Below the pieces are notes generated by a model. The model was not told the origin of the DNA and made no database searches. It was given only the letters and a program-made list of their open reading frames with translations. Position numbers and translations under genes: made by a program. A DNA stretch of 64,000 nt, taken from positions 2,914,001 through 2,978,000 of the forward strand of contig NZ_CP113977.2 of NCBI RefSeq assembly GCF_026870175.2, read 5' to 3'. Below, one piece after another: positions 51,796 to 61,802 of this stretch (position 1 is the stretch's first letter; every line of letters begins with the position of its first letter). The DNA comes from Flavobacterium aestivum (lineage in GTDB: Bacteria; Bacteroidota; Bacteroidia; Flavobacteriales; Flavobacteriaceae).

Positions 51796-52818
51796 TTAAA
51801 ATTGTATTCGTGCTTTTGAAACAACTGCGTTTGTTTCAAACGTTTCGGATAAAAACTTTTGATAGCCTACAATTCCAATCATTGCAGCATTATCAGTAGT
51901 ATATTCAAATTTAGGAATAAATGTTTTCCAGCCGTATTTATTTTCAGTTTCTTTTAGTGTGTTTCGAATTCCTGAATTGGCAGAAACTCCTCCGCCAATG
52001 GCAATTTGTTTGATGCCGGTTTCGTTGACTGCCATTTTTAATTTATCCATCAAAATTTCGATAATAGTATTTTGTATAGAAGCACAAATGTCATTCAGGT
52101 TTTCTTCGATAAAATTCGGGTTTTCTATCTTTTTCTTTTGGATAAAATATAAAATAGCTGTTTTTAATCCAGAGAAACTAAAGTCCAAACCTGGTACTTT
52201 TGGCTTTGTAAATGGGAATGCTTTTGGGTTTCCCAGTTGTGCATATTTATCGATTAATGGTCCGCCTGGGTAGGGAAGCCCCAGGATTTTTGCACTTTTA
52301 TCAAAAGCTTCACCAACGGCATCATCTGTGGTTTCTCCGATAATTGTTAAATCAAAAAAGTTGTTCACTTTTACAATTTGAGTATGTCCTCCGCTTATTG
52401 TTAGTGCCAAAAATGGAAAAGTAGGTTTGTCATATCCTTCTTCATCTATAAAATGAGCTAGAATATGGGCATGCATATGGTTTACGGCAATTAGCGGTAT
52501 TTGCAAAGCAAGTGCCATTGATTTGGCAAAGGAACTTCCAACCAAAAGTGAACCCATAAGTCCAGGACCTTGAGTAAAAGCAATTGCTGAAAGTTGTTCC
52601 TTTTGAATACCTGCTTTTTTAAGTGCAGCATCAATTACCGGCACAATATTTTGCTGATGTGCCCTAGAAGCAAGCTCAGGGACAACACCTCCGTATTGAT
52701 TGTGAATTAACTGATTAGCTACAACATTAGACAATACTTTGTCGTTATGTAAAACGGCTGCAGCAGTATCATCACATGAACTTTCTATGGCAAGAATAAA
52801 AACCTCTGAATTTTGCAT
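51796..52818 (-). CDS. tsaD: tRNA N6-threonylcarbamoyladenosine transferase TsaD
   Basis: 340-residue essential enzyme that transfers the threonylcarbamoyl group to A37 of ANN-decoding tRNAs, with TsaB, TsaE and TsaC (TsaB not in this window). Motifs: the ATP-phosphate site ESSCDDTAAAV near residue 12, the metal-binding HMHAHILAHF (near residue 114), SGGHTQIV, and GGGVSANSGIR near residue 276. The start at 52816-52818 is followed directly by the family N-terminus (VFILAIESSCDDT). Divergent from tamB, with about 200 bp between. Confidence 0.96.
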   Translation of the reverse strand: MQNSEVFILAIESSCDDTAAAVLHNDKVLSNVVANQLIHNQYGGVVPELASRAHQQNIVPVIDAALKKAGIQKEQLSAIAFTQGPGLMGSLLVGSSFAKSMALALQIPLIAVNHMHAHILAHFIDEEGYDKPTFPFLALTISGGHTQIVKVNNFFDLTIIGETTDDAVGEAFDKSAKILGLPYPGGPLIDKYAQLGNPKAFPFTKPKVPGLDFSFSGLKTAILYFIQKKKIENPNFIEENLNDICASIQNTIIEILMDKLKMAVNETGIKQIAIGGGVSANSGIRNTLKETENKYGWKTFIPKFEYTTDNAAMIGIVGYQKFLSETFETNAVVSKARIQF

Positions 52819-53025
52819 ATATAAAAGGACGATTTTCGGACTAAATTTGATGAATTACCATAAAAATAGTATTTTTACAGCGATGCCAAAATTAAAGATT
52901 TTTTATTTAAGGTATTATCATTTCCATAGGCAAAATGTTATTTTGGAGAAATAAATTAAAAAACGATTCGTATCAAAAAGATTAAGAAAATAATATTCCG
53001 TACGCTACTTGGACTAATATTACTT

Positions 53026-56000
53026 TTGCTAGTACTTTTTATAGCACTTACAATGCCTAGAGTTCAGACTTCAGTGGCTCAATATTTCATTAAAAGCATC
53101 AATGAAGATTTTAAGATTCATATTGGAATAGAGGAAGTGCAACTCACCATGTTTGGCGGTGTTAAGTTTAAAGAAGTTATAATATTAGATCATCATAAAG
53201 ATACTTTAATCTATACTAAAAGGATAAATACTTCTATTTTGGGAGCTAAAAACCTTTTGGATGGAGATTTGCTATTTGGAGATTTAGCGATGAGCGGTGT
53301 TTTATTTAATCTAAAAACCTATAAAAATGAAAAGAAGACGAATCTAGATTATTTTGTCGATTCATTTGAAACCGGTGCTCCTCCTTCTAAAAAACACTTC
53401 TTGCTAAAAGCCACTAAAGTTGATATGACAAATGGTCACTTCATTCTTAGTGATGAAAATAGAGAGAACCCAAAAGATGTTGATTTTACAAGGCTTAATC
53501 TCTCAGTTACAAATTTAAAAATTTATGGACCTGAGGTTTATGCAAACATAAAAAAAATGTCCTTTTTGGATCATAGAGGTTTGTATGTTGAGAATTTAAA
53601 AGGGAATTATAGCTTTACTCAGCAACAAATGAAACTCGAGAATATGGAATTAAAAACCAAAGAATCGAGTATAAAAGGTGATGCTGCCTTGAATTATAAT
53701 ATTGATGATTTTGCTTTCTTCACTGATAAAGTAGATTTTGATTTCAAAATTAAGTCAGGAATTGTGGCATCAAATGATGTTCGTTGTTTTTATGATGAAT
53801 TAGGGAAATATCAATATTTTAAAATTAAAGGTCGTATAAAAGGTCCTCTTAATAATTTAAAATTACTGGATTTAAAGCTAAAAGACAATCGTGGTACTGA
53901 ATTAGAAGGGTTTATTAACTTCAAAAATCTTCTTGGTGACAAAAACCAGGAATTTTATATGAATGGTAAGTTTGATAAACTGAATTCAAATTATGATGAT
54001 TTGGTAAGTATATTGCCTAATGTTTTAGGAAAAAAGCTTCCCGTTATTTTGAAAAAGTTTGGAGATGTTTCTATAATTGGGAATGCTCAGGTTACCACTA
54101 CATCTATAAAAGCAAATCTTGCAATGAATACCGCTTTAGGACATGTAAAATCTAATTTTAAGATGAAAGACATGAATCAAAGCGATAAAGCTGCTTATGT
54201 GGGTTATGTTGTTTTGAATAATTTTAATATTGGGAATCTCCTTGACAATAAGGATTTATCCAAAGTAAGTTTAAATTTAGATGTAGATGGAAAAGGATTC
54301 TCCGAAAAATATTTAAATACTGCCCTAAAAGGATCAGTCTCCAGATTAGATTATAACAAGTATAGCTATACCAACATAGCTCTTAACGGAAATTTTAAAT
54401 TGCCTTTATACAAAGGAAACGTTAAGATTAACGACCCTAATTTAAAGTTGAATTTTGATGGATTACTTGATTTTAGTAAAAAAGACAGTAAACATGATTT
54501 TAATATCAATATTGAAAGAGCGGAATTGCATAAACTGAAATTTGTAAATGATTCTGTTTCTCTTTTTAAAGGTAACATAATTGTTAATACACAAGGGAAT
54601 TCAATTGATGATATGCAAGGTAATATTTATGTAAATAATGCTACCTATACCAATACTAAAGATACATACCAGTTTAATGATTTCAATGTCAATTCAAAGT
54701 TTGATGCAGGAAAGGTTCGTACAATAAAAGTAGATTCTCCGGATATTACAGATGGGGAAGTTGTCGGTAAATATAAATTTTCTGATTTAAAGAAATTAGT
54801 TTCTAATTCTCTGGGAAGTCTTTATACCAATTATAGGCCTATAAAAGTAAGCAAAGGGCAGTTTTTAAAATTTAATTTCTCGATTAACAGTAAAATCGTT
54901 GAAGTCTTTTTTCCTGAAATAGTAATTAGTCCCAATACAATTGTAAAAGGGAGTATAGACTCGGATAATAATGATTTTAAATTCAATTTTAATTCTCCTG
55001 TAATTAAAGCTGCTGATAATACTTTTGATAATATTAGAGTTTCTATTGATAATAAGAATCCGCTTTATAATGCTTATGTTGAGTTAGACAGTATTAAAAC
55101 TAAGATGTATAAAATACGTGATTTTAGTTTGATAAATGTGACTTCAAAAGATACATTATTCTTCCGTACGGAGTTTAAAGGTGGTACAAAAGGAGAGGAT
55201 AATTTTAATTTAGATTTGTATCATACCATTAATAAAGAGAATAAAAACGTTATTGGTTTTAGTAAATCTGAAATTAAAATAAAAAATAGCTTGTGGTTTT
55301 TGAATGAATTTAATTTATCTAATAATCGAGTTATATTTGATAAAGAGCTGAAAGAATTTCAGCTAGACGATTTTGTTCTATCAAATAAAGATCAGGAAAT
55401 CACATTTGATGGTGTTGTTAGAGGGAAAGATTATAAAGATTTAAAACTGCACTTTAAAAACGTTAATATAAACGATTGGATATCGGCACAAAAGAGTTTT
55501 ACAGTGCACGGAAATCTAAATGGAGAGGTCAATTACAAACAAAACAAATTGGTGTATGAGCCTACAGCTTCAATATCTGTCGATAATTTGAAGGTGAATG
55601 ACCATGATTTAGGAACTTTGAATTTTGATATTCAAGGAGACGAAAATTTGAAAAAATTCACATTGTATTCTACTGTTGAAAATGAAAACTTTGAGTCCTT
55701 TATTGCCGATGGTAGTTTTGAAATTGAGAACGAGCAGACCGTACTTGATTTAAATTTAAAATTTGATCGTTTTAATCTAGGCACACTAAGTTCACTTGGT
55801 GGTGATGTCGTATCTAATATTAGAGGATATGTTTCCGGAAATACCAGTATAGGAGGAAACTTGAAAAAGCCAGAAATCAATGGAAGGCTTTTTGTGAATG
55901 GGGGAGGATTAACGATTCCTTATTTAAATGTTGACTACGCACTAAATGATAAATCAATCATAGATTTAACAGGAGAAAAATTCTTATTCAGAAACAATAC

Positions 56001-57465
56001 CCTTACCGATACAAAATACAAAACGATTGGAACGTTGAATGGGGTAGTGGAGCATAATAATTTTTCGGATTGGAAACTGGATTTGACTGTAAATTCTAAA
56101 AGATTCCTTGCTCTGGATACAAAGGATAGTGAGGATGCAGCTTACTTTGGAACGGCATTCATTGATGGTAGAGCAACAATTAAAGGGCCTACAGATGCTT
56201 TATTTATAAAAGTAGATGCTAAGTCAGAAAAAGGAACAGCAGTAAAAATACCAATTAATAATGCGGAAAGTGTAAGTGAAAACAGTTTTATTCATTTTGT
56301 GACACCTAAAGAGAAATACAATTTACAAAAAGGTATTGTAGAGAATACCAAAAAATACAATGGACTTGAATTAGAGTTTGATTTTGAGATAACCCCAAAT
56401 GCGGAGGTCGAAGTAATACTAGATAGAAATTCCGGACATGGAATGAAAGGAAGAGGAAATGGAACGTTACTATTTAAAATTAATACTTTAGGTAAATTTA
56501 ATATGTGGGGGGATTTCTTGCCTTTTGATGGAACCTACAATTTCAAATATGGAGGGATAATCGACAAGAAATTCAAAGTAAAAAAAGGAGGATCTATTAT
56601 TTGGGAAGGAAACCCAATGAAAGCACAATTGAATTTAGAAGCGGTTTACAAAATTTCCGCAAATCCAGCATTACTTTTAGAAAGTTCCAGTATAAACAGG
56701 AAAGTACCCGTTGATGTTGTTATTGGTATTCGTGGCGATTTAACAAGACCGGAACCAGACTTTATGATTGAGTTCCCAACGGTAAGTAATGTCTTAAAAT
56801 CCGAGCTACAAACTGAGTTAGCCGATAAAGATGTACGTCAAACGCAAGCTTTGTATTTGTTGTCTACTGGTAGTTTCTTAAGTAAAGATGGAACTAGTCA
56901 AGTAGGAGCGTCGAGTATTTATGAAACAGCTTCTGGGATGTTAGGGAATATTGTACAATCGAATGATGAAACTTTCGAAATGAATTTTAATGTCGTTACG
57001 GCAGATAAAAGACCTGGTAAGCAAACGGACGGAAGGTTTGAAGCTATTGTTTCTTCTAAAGTAAATGAGAGAATAACGATTAATGGTAAGATTGGTGTTC
57101 CATTTGGAGGTGTCAATGAATCAACAGTTGTTGGTGATATAGATATTAGATATAGAGTGAATGATGATGGTTCTTTTAATTTGCATGTATTCAATAAAGA
57201 AAACGACATAAACTATGTTGGACAAGAAATAGGTTATACCCAAGGAGGTGGACTTATTTATGAAGTCGATTTTGATACATTCAAAGAATTGGTCGATAAA
57301 CTATTTAAAAATAAAAAATTAACAATTCCCGCTAAAGAAAAAATAGATGTAGAAAATCCAGATTCTAATTTGAATCCTGATTTCATTAATTTTTCTAAAC
57401 CCACTCCACCCAAAACTGAAAAACCAAAAGTAAATCAGGACGGGTTACTTCCAGAGGAGGACTAA
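53026..57465 (+). CDS. tamB: translocation and assembly module TamB (5' end uncertain)
   Basis: Inner-membrane anchored periplasmic protein that spans the periplasm to the outer membrane; with TamA-like partners it helps lipid or outer-membrane protein transport. The 1479 residues from TTG 53026 hold an N-terminal hydrophobic anchor, a long beta-taco of repeating strands, and a C-terminal TamB (DUF490) domain from about residue 1020, with QTQALYLLSTGSFLS near residue 1280. The codon usage frame extends upstream through a basic, hydrophobic stretch (IRIKKIKKIIFRTLLGLILL) with no ATG/GTG/TTG, so the real start is upstream or lies beyond a frameshift; see findings. It is divergent from tsaD. Confidence 0.85.
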   Translation: MLVLFIALTMPRVQTSVAQYFIKSINEDFKIHIGIEEVQLTMFGGVKFKEVIILDHHKDTLIYTKRINTSILGAKNLLDGDLLFGDLAMSGVLFNLKTYKNEKKTNLDYFVDSFETGAPPSKKHFLLKATKVDMTNGHFILSDENRENPKDVDFTRLNLSVTNLKIYGPEVYANIKKMSFLDHRGLYVENLKGNYSFTQQQMKLENMELKTKESSIKGDAALNYNIDDFAFFTDKVDFDFKIKSGIVASNDVRCFYDELGKYQYFKIKGRIKGPLNNLKLLDLKLKDNRGTELEGFINFKNLLGDKNQEFYMNGKFDKLNSNYDDLVSILPNVLGKKLPVILKKFGDVSIIGNAQVTTTSIKANLAMNTALGHVKSNFKMKDMNQSDKAAYVGYVVLNNFNIGNLLDNKDLSKVSLNLDVDGKGFSEKYLNTALKGSVSRLDYNKYSYTNIALNGNFKLPLYKGNVKINDPNLKLNFDGLLDFSKKDSKHDFNINIERAELHKLKFVNDSVSLFKGNIIVNTQGNSIDDMQGNIYVNNATYTNTKDTYQFNDFNVNSKFDAGKVRTIKVDSPDITDGEVVGKYKFSDLKKLVSNSLGSLYTNYRPIKVSKGQFLKFNFSINSKIVEVFFPEIVISPNTIVKGSIDSDNNDFKFNFNSPVIKAADNTFDNIRVSIDNKNPLYNAYVELDSIKTKMYKIRDFSLINVTSKDTLFFRTEFKGGTKGEDNFNLDLYHTINKENKNVIGFSKSEIKIKNSLWFLNEFNLSNNRVIFDKELKEFQLDDFVLSNKDQEITFDGVVRGKDYKDLKLHFKNVNINDWISAQKSFTVHGNLNGEVNYKQNKLVYEPTASISVDNLKVNDHDLGTLNFDIQGDENLKKFTLYSTVENENFESFIADGSFEIENEQTVLDLNLKFDRFNLGTLSSLGGDVVSNIRGYVSGNTSIGGNLKKPEINGRLFVNGGGLTIPYLNVDYALNDKSIIDLTGEKFLFRNNTLTDTKYKTIGTLNGVVEHNNFSDWKLDLTVNSKRFLALDTKDSEDAAYFGTAFIDGRATIKGPTDALFIKVDAKSEKGTAVKIPINNAESVSENSFIHFVTPKEKYNLQKGIVENTKKYNGLELEFDFEITPNAEVEVILDRNSGHGMKGRGNGTLLFKINTLGKFNMWGDFLPFDGTYNFKYGGIIDKKFKVKKGGSIIWEGNPMKAQLNLEAVYKISANPALLLESSSINRKVPVDVVIGIRGDLTRPEPDFMIEFPTVSNVLKSELQTELADKDVRQTQALYLLSTGSFLSKDGTSQVGASSIYETASGMLGNIVQSNDETFEMNFNVVTADKRPGKQTDGRFEAIVSSKVNERITINGKIGVPFGGVNESTVVGDIDIRYRVNDDGSFNLHVFNKENDINYVGQEIGYTQGGGLIYEVDFDTFKELVDKLFKNKKLTIPAKEKIDVENPDSNLNPDFINFSKPTPPKTEKPKVNQDGLLPEED

Positions 57466-57495
57466 AACAATTCTACTTTATAATTGCTTTTTTTA

Positions 57496-57531
57496 TTTCA
57501 GTAAAATTTATACTACTAAATTTTACTGAAA
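57496..57531 (+). terminator. hairpin after tamB
   Basis: Perfect 15-bp inverted repeat TTTCAGTAAAATTTA / TAAATTTTACTGAAA with a 6-nt loop, 30 bp past the tamB stop. It lacks a long T-run, so termination is plausible but weaker. The remaining 250 bp up to pfkA hold its promoter, with TTTG and TAATTTTA-like boxes at about 57755-57770. Confidence 0.6.
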
Positions 57532-57782
57532 GACTGTGTGTGCTTTTTGAAATGATCTAACCTTGCTGTGTAATAGTGGGTTAGATTGCTGTTTTTTGAA
57601 ATTTAAGCGCTTTTTTGAATCTGAATTTTCCCTTTAAAATAAAGAAAAAAGCTCAAGTTTTTTTGTTTAAAAAAAACTTATCAACGAAAACGTTTGAATT
57701 TCGGACCAATTATTAAAATGTTAGAAAGCTGACTATTAATGTCCTTGATGTTTGCTAATTTTACGTTTTAATACTTAAAAAA

Positions 57783-58769
57783 ATGTCAAAAACAATAAAA
57801 AAAATAGGTGTTCTTACATCAGGAGGAGACTCTCCAGGTATGAATGCCGCTATTAGATCAGTAGCAAGAACATGTGCTTTTCATAATATAGGATGTGTTG
57901 GTATATATAGAGGTTATCAAGGTATGATAGAAGGAGACTTCAAAGAGATGGGACCTCGAAGTGTAAACAATATTGTCAATAAAGGAGGGACCGTTTTAAA
58001 ATCGGCTCGATCTTTAGAATTCAAAACACCAGAAGGAAGAGAAAAAGCCCATGCCAATCTTGTTAAGGCCGGTATAGATGCTTTAGTGGTAATAGGCGGT
58101 GATGGTTCATTTACAGGAGCATTATTGTTTAACTCTGAATATAATTTTCCTGTAATAGGAATACCTGGTACTATTGATAATGACATATTTGGTACAAGTC
58201 ATACTTTAGGATATGACACAGCTTTGAATACCGTTGTCGATGCAATAGATAAAATTCGTGATACTGCCAGCTCTCATAACAGATTGTTTCTGGTAGAAGT
58301 TATGGGGCGTGATGCAGGGCATATAGCTTTGAATGCAGGAATTGGAGCAGGAGCTGAAGAAATTCTTATCCCAGAAGAAGATTTAGGATTAGATCGTTTA
58401 TTAGACTCTTTACGAAAAAGTAAAGCAGCAGGGAAATCATCAAGTATAGTTGTAATTGCAGAAGGGGATAAAATTGGTAAAACAGTTTTTGAACTTAAGG
58501 ATTATGTAGAATCAAATTTACCAGAATATGATGTTCGTGTATCTGTTTTAGGACATATGCAACGAGGTGGTGCGCCATCATGCTTTGATAGAGTTTTAGC
58601 AAGTCGTTTAGGAGTGAAAGCTGTTGAGTCATTGCTGGAAGGAAAATCAAATTTTATGGTTGGTTTATTAAGTGACAAGATCACATTAACACCTTTGGAA
58701 CAAGCAATAAAAGGGAATTCTGAAATAGATAGGGAACTGTTACGTGTTTCTGATATAATGTCTATTTAG
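57783..58769 (+). CDS. pfkA: ATP-dependent 6-phosphofructokinase
   Basis: 328-residue glycolytic enzyme converting fructose-6-phosphate to fructose-1,6-bisphosphate. Visible motifs: TSGGDSPGMNAAIRSV near residue 11 (nucleotide site), VVIGGDGSFTGA near residue 100, the active-site GIPGTIDNDIFGTSHTLGYD near residue 122 (with the catalytic Asp), EVMGRDAGHIALNAG and VSVLGHMQRGGAPSCFDR. The Gly after GGD suggests ATP rather than pyrophosphate use. Length fits bacterial PfkA. It is followed 82 bp later by gapA, likely a glycolysis operon. Confidence 0.95.
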   Translation: MSKTIKKIGVLTSGGDSPGMNAAIRSVARTCAFHNIGCVGIYRGYQGMIEGDFKEMGPRSVNNIVNKGGTVLKSARSLEFKTPEGREKAHANLVKAGIDALVVIGGDGSFTGALLFNSEYNFPVIGIPGTIDNDIFGTSHTLGYDTALNTVVDAIDKIRDTASSHNRLFLVEVMGRDAGHIALNAGIGAGAEEILIPEEDLGLDRLLDSLRKSKAAGKSSSIVVIAEGDKIGKTVFELKDYVESNLPEYDVRVSVLGHMQRGGAPSCFDRVLASRLGVKAVESLLEGKSNFMVGLLSDKITLTPLEQAIKGNSEIDRELLRVSDIMSI

Positions 58770-58836
58770 AATATGAAAATAGAGAAATAGCCACTCTTGA
58801 TTCCTCTCTTTTATTATATAAAAAAGTAAACTATAA

Positions 58837-59856
<1,020 letters not shown>

Positions 59857-59870
59857 TTTTTTAAATTTAC

Positions 59871-59909
59871 AAAATCCCATTAGGTAAAATTAATGGGATT
59901 TTATTTTTT
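59871..59909 (+). terminator. terminator after gapA
   Basis: AAAATCCCATTA / TAATGGGATTTT hairpin (12 bp, 8-nt loop) with a downstream ATTTTTT tract, 14 bp past the gapA stop. Confidence 0.88.
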
Positions 59910-60194
59910 GTTCGGTTCTATAGCATTCAAATTGGTATTTAATTTTATAGAAAAAACGACAAAATTCATAGCAAACTAACCAGTAATTATGGAATGAACA
60001 TTACTTAAAGTTGGTTCCAAGATGCCAATGATAATGAGTGATCCGTGCGATAGCGAATAGGCGAAGCAATTACATAAGACCAATAAAAGAATAAATATTA
60101 TTTACATATGAAATCGCCATGACTGCAGTAGTCGCAAAAAAGAATAAAGATCTGGCGATACCATATTCAAATAAAAAACAAATATTATCTACAT
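59910..60194. repeat. intergenic region with a duplicated gene-start segment
   Basis: A segment of about 32 bp directly before the kinase gene (60170-60201) is repeated, with a few changes, at 60082-60114, including the ATATTATTTACATATGAAAT that covers an ATG. In the upstream copy the ATG at 60108 opens only four codons (MKSP, stop). Between the copies lies TCGCCA ... TGGCGA as an inverted repeat. A stretch near 60025-60070 is more GC-rich than its surroundings. This may be a scar of a small insertion. Confidence 0.5.
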
Positions 60195-61046
60195 ATGAAA
60201 TTAATAGTTGACAGTGGTTCTACTAAAGCAGATTGGATTGCTATAGATGAGGAGGGTAAAGTTTTGTTTACTACACAAACATTAGGTTTAAATCCAGAAA
60301 TTCTTAACGGTGATGAAATCATAGAAAGGTTAAATGATCGATTTGATATTTTACAGAATAAAAAAACAACAACTCATTTGTTTTTCTACGGAGCAGGTTG
60401 TGGAACTGATAGAATGAAATTGATGCTTTCTCAACTTTTTCAGGGGTATTTTCCAAACGCCATAATTGTAGTAGAAGAAGATACTTATGCAGCTGTTTAT
60501 GCAACAAGCCAAAAAGGAGAAAAAGCAATTGTTAGTATATTAGGAACTGGTTCTAACTGTAGTTATTTTGATGGACATATACTTCATCAAAAAGTACAAT
60601 CTTTGGGGTATATCGTAATGGATGATTGTAGTGGTAATGTTTTTGGAAAAGAATTAATTAGAAAATACTATTTTAATAAAATGCCAAAAGAGTTAGCGGA
60701 AGTTTTTGAAAAAGAATACAACGTAGATCCTGATTTTATTAAAAGTAAATTATACAAAGAGTCAAATCCAAATGCATATTTGGCAACATTTGCAAAATTC
60801 TTAATTCAAAATAAAGAGCATGAATTTTGTAAAAAGATAATTTTTAAAGGAATGAAATCTTTTGTAAAAAATTATATCAAGCAATTTGACAATTGTAAAG
60901 AAGTTCCAGTACATTTTGTAGGATCAATTGCTTTTTATTTAAAAGATGAATTAGCTGTTGTTTTTGAGAAATACGAATTACAGTTGGGTAATGTTTTAAG
61001 AAGACCCATAGATGGTTTGATCGCTTATCACGCATCAAATATATAA
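60195..61046 (+). CDS. BadF/BadG-type ATPase, probable N-acetylglucosamine kinase
   Basis: 283-residue actin-fold sugar kinase. The N-terminal phosphate-binding loop is MKLIVDSGSTKADWIAIDE, followed by the second phosphate motif VSILGTGSNCSYFDG near residue 115 and a third element VHFVGSIAFYLKDELA near residue 235, the hallmarks of the BadF/BadG family. In Bacteroidota such enzymes are usually annotated as GlcNAc kinase, phosphorylating recycled wall amino sugars. It starts 3 bp before mgsA (gap of 2 bp) and is cotranscribed with it. Confidence 0.8.
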   Translation: MKLIVDSGSTKADWIAIDEEGKVLFTTQTLGLNPEILNGDEIIERLNDRFDILQNKKTTTHLFFYGAGCGTDRMKLMLSQLFQGYFPNAIIVVEEDTYAAVYATSQKGEKAIVSILGTGSNCSYFDGHILHQKVQSLGYIVMDDCSGNVFGKELIRKYYFNKMPKELAEVFEKEYNVDPDFIKSKLYKESNPNAYLATFAKFLIQNKEHEFCKKIIFKGMKSFVKNYIKQFDNCKEVPVHFVGSIAFYLKDELAVVFEKYELQLGNVLRRPIDGLIAYHASNI

Positions 61047-61048
61047 TT

Positions 61049-61423
61049 ATGGAAATAGCAATTATCGCCCATGATGGTAAGAAGGTAGATTTAGTAGCGT
61101 TTTTATTGAAAAATAAAGCCATTTTACAATTAGAAAAAATAAATCTAATTGCTACCGGAACCACAGGAGGTAAAGCTGAAGATGTTGGATTTAAAGTGAG
61201 AAGAATGCTGTCTGGACCTTTAGGAGGGGATGCTCAAATAGCTGCGAGAGTTGCTGAGGGTAAAACACAAATGGTAATTTTCTTTAAGGATCCATTGTCC
61301 AGCCATCCTCATGAAGCAGATGTAAATATGCTAATACGTGTTTGCGATGTGCATAATGTGCCGCTGGCTACTAATGAAGCAACGGCACAATTATTAATAG
61401 ATGCTATAGCACAGCAATCATAG
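61049..61423 (+). CDS. mgsA: methylglyoxal synthase
   Basis: 124-residue enzyme converting dihydroxyacetone phosphate to methylglyoxal, a bypass of lower glycolysis. Motifs: IAIIAHDGKKVDLVAFL at the start (conserved His and Asp), IATGTTGGKAED near residue 33 (phosphate loop), SGPLGGDAQIAARVAEG near residue 50 with the catalytic Asp, and FKDPLSSHPHEADVNML near residue 82. It is shorter than the E. coli enzyme (152) but complete. It follows the kinase by 2 bp, and its end overlaps the convergent ridA by 20 bp. Confidence 0.93.
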   Translation: MEIAIIAHDGKKVDLVAFLLKNKAILQLEKINLIATGTTGGKAEDVGFKVRRMLSGPLGGDAQIAARVAEGKTQMVIFFKDPLSSHPHEADVNMLIRVCDVHNVPLATNEATAQLLIDAIAQQS

Positions 61424-61784
61424 ATATTTCTACATTTACATTTTTTGGCAAACATGCCACTTGAACCGTTTCACGAGCTGGAGCGGTTTTTTCATTAAAA
61501 TAAGATCCGTAAACGGTGTTGATGCTTCCAAAATCATTCATATTCATGATGAAAATGGTTGTTTTTACCACGTTTTCAAATGTCATTCCGGCTGCTTCAA
61601 GAACGGCTTTCATGTTTTCCATTACTTGTTTGGTTTCTACTTCAATGTTATCTGTCACAAGTTCCATAGTAGCTGGATTCAATGCAATTTGCCCTGAAGT
61701 ATATAATGTGTCTCCTTTTAAAACGGCTTGGTTGTAAGGTCCAATTGGTGCTGGAGCCTTTTCGGTGTAAATTATTTTTTTCAC
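61404..61784 (-). CDS. RidA family reactive-intermediate deaminase
   Basis: 126-residue YjgF/YER057c-type enzyme hydrolysing reactive enamine/imine intermediates such as 2-aminoacrylate. Motifs: KAPAPIGPYNQAVLKGDTLY near residue 9, TSGQIALNPAT, and the substrate-binding arginine in APARETVQVACLPKNVNVEI near residue 102. Full length for the family. It is convergent with mgsA, with a 20-bp overlap of 3' ends, and lies downstream of lptD with 18 bp between. Confidence 0.93.
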   Translation of the reverse strand: MKKIIYTEKAPAPIGPYNQAVLKGDTLYTSGQIALNPATMELVTDNIEVETKQVMENMKAVLEAAGMTFENVVKTTIFIMNMNDFGSINTVYGSYFNEKTAPARETVQVACLPKNVNVEISMIAVL

Positions 61785-61802
61785 GATTGGTTAATTTTAG
61801 AT

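Noticed and set aside
52739..52954. 71-residue plus-strand ORF between tsaD and tamB.
   Set aside because: Its first third is antisense to tsaD and the rest lies in the divergent promoter region; no protein-like pattern.
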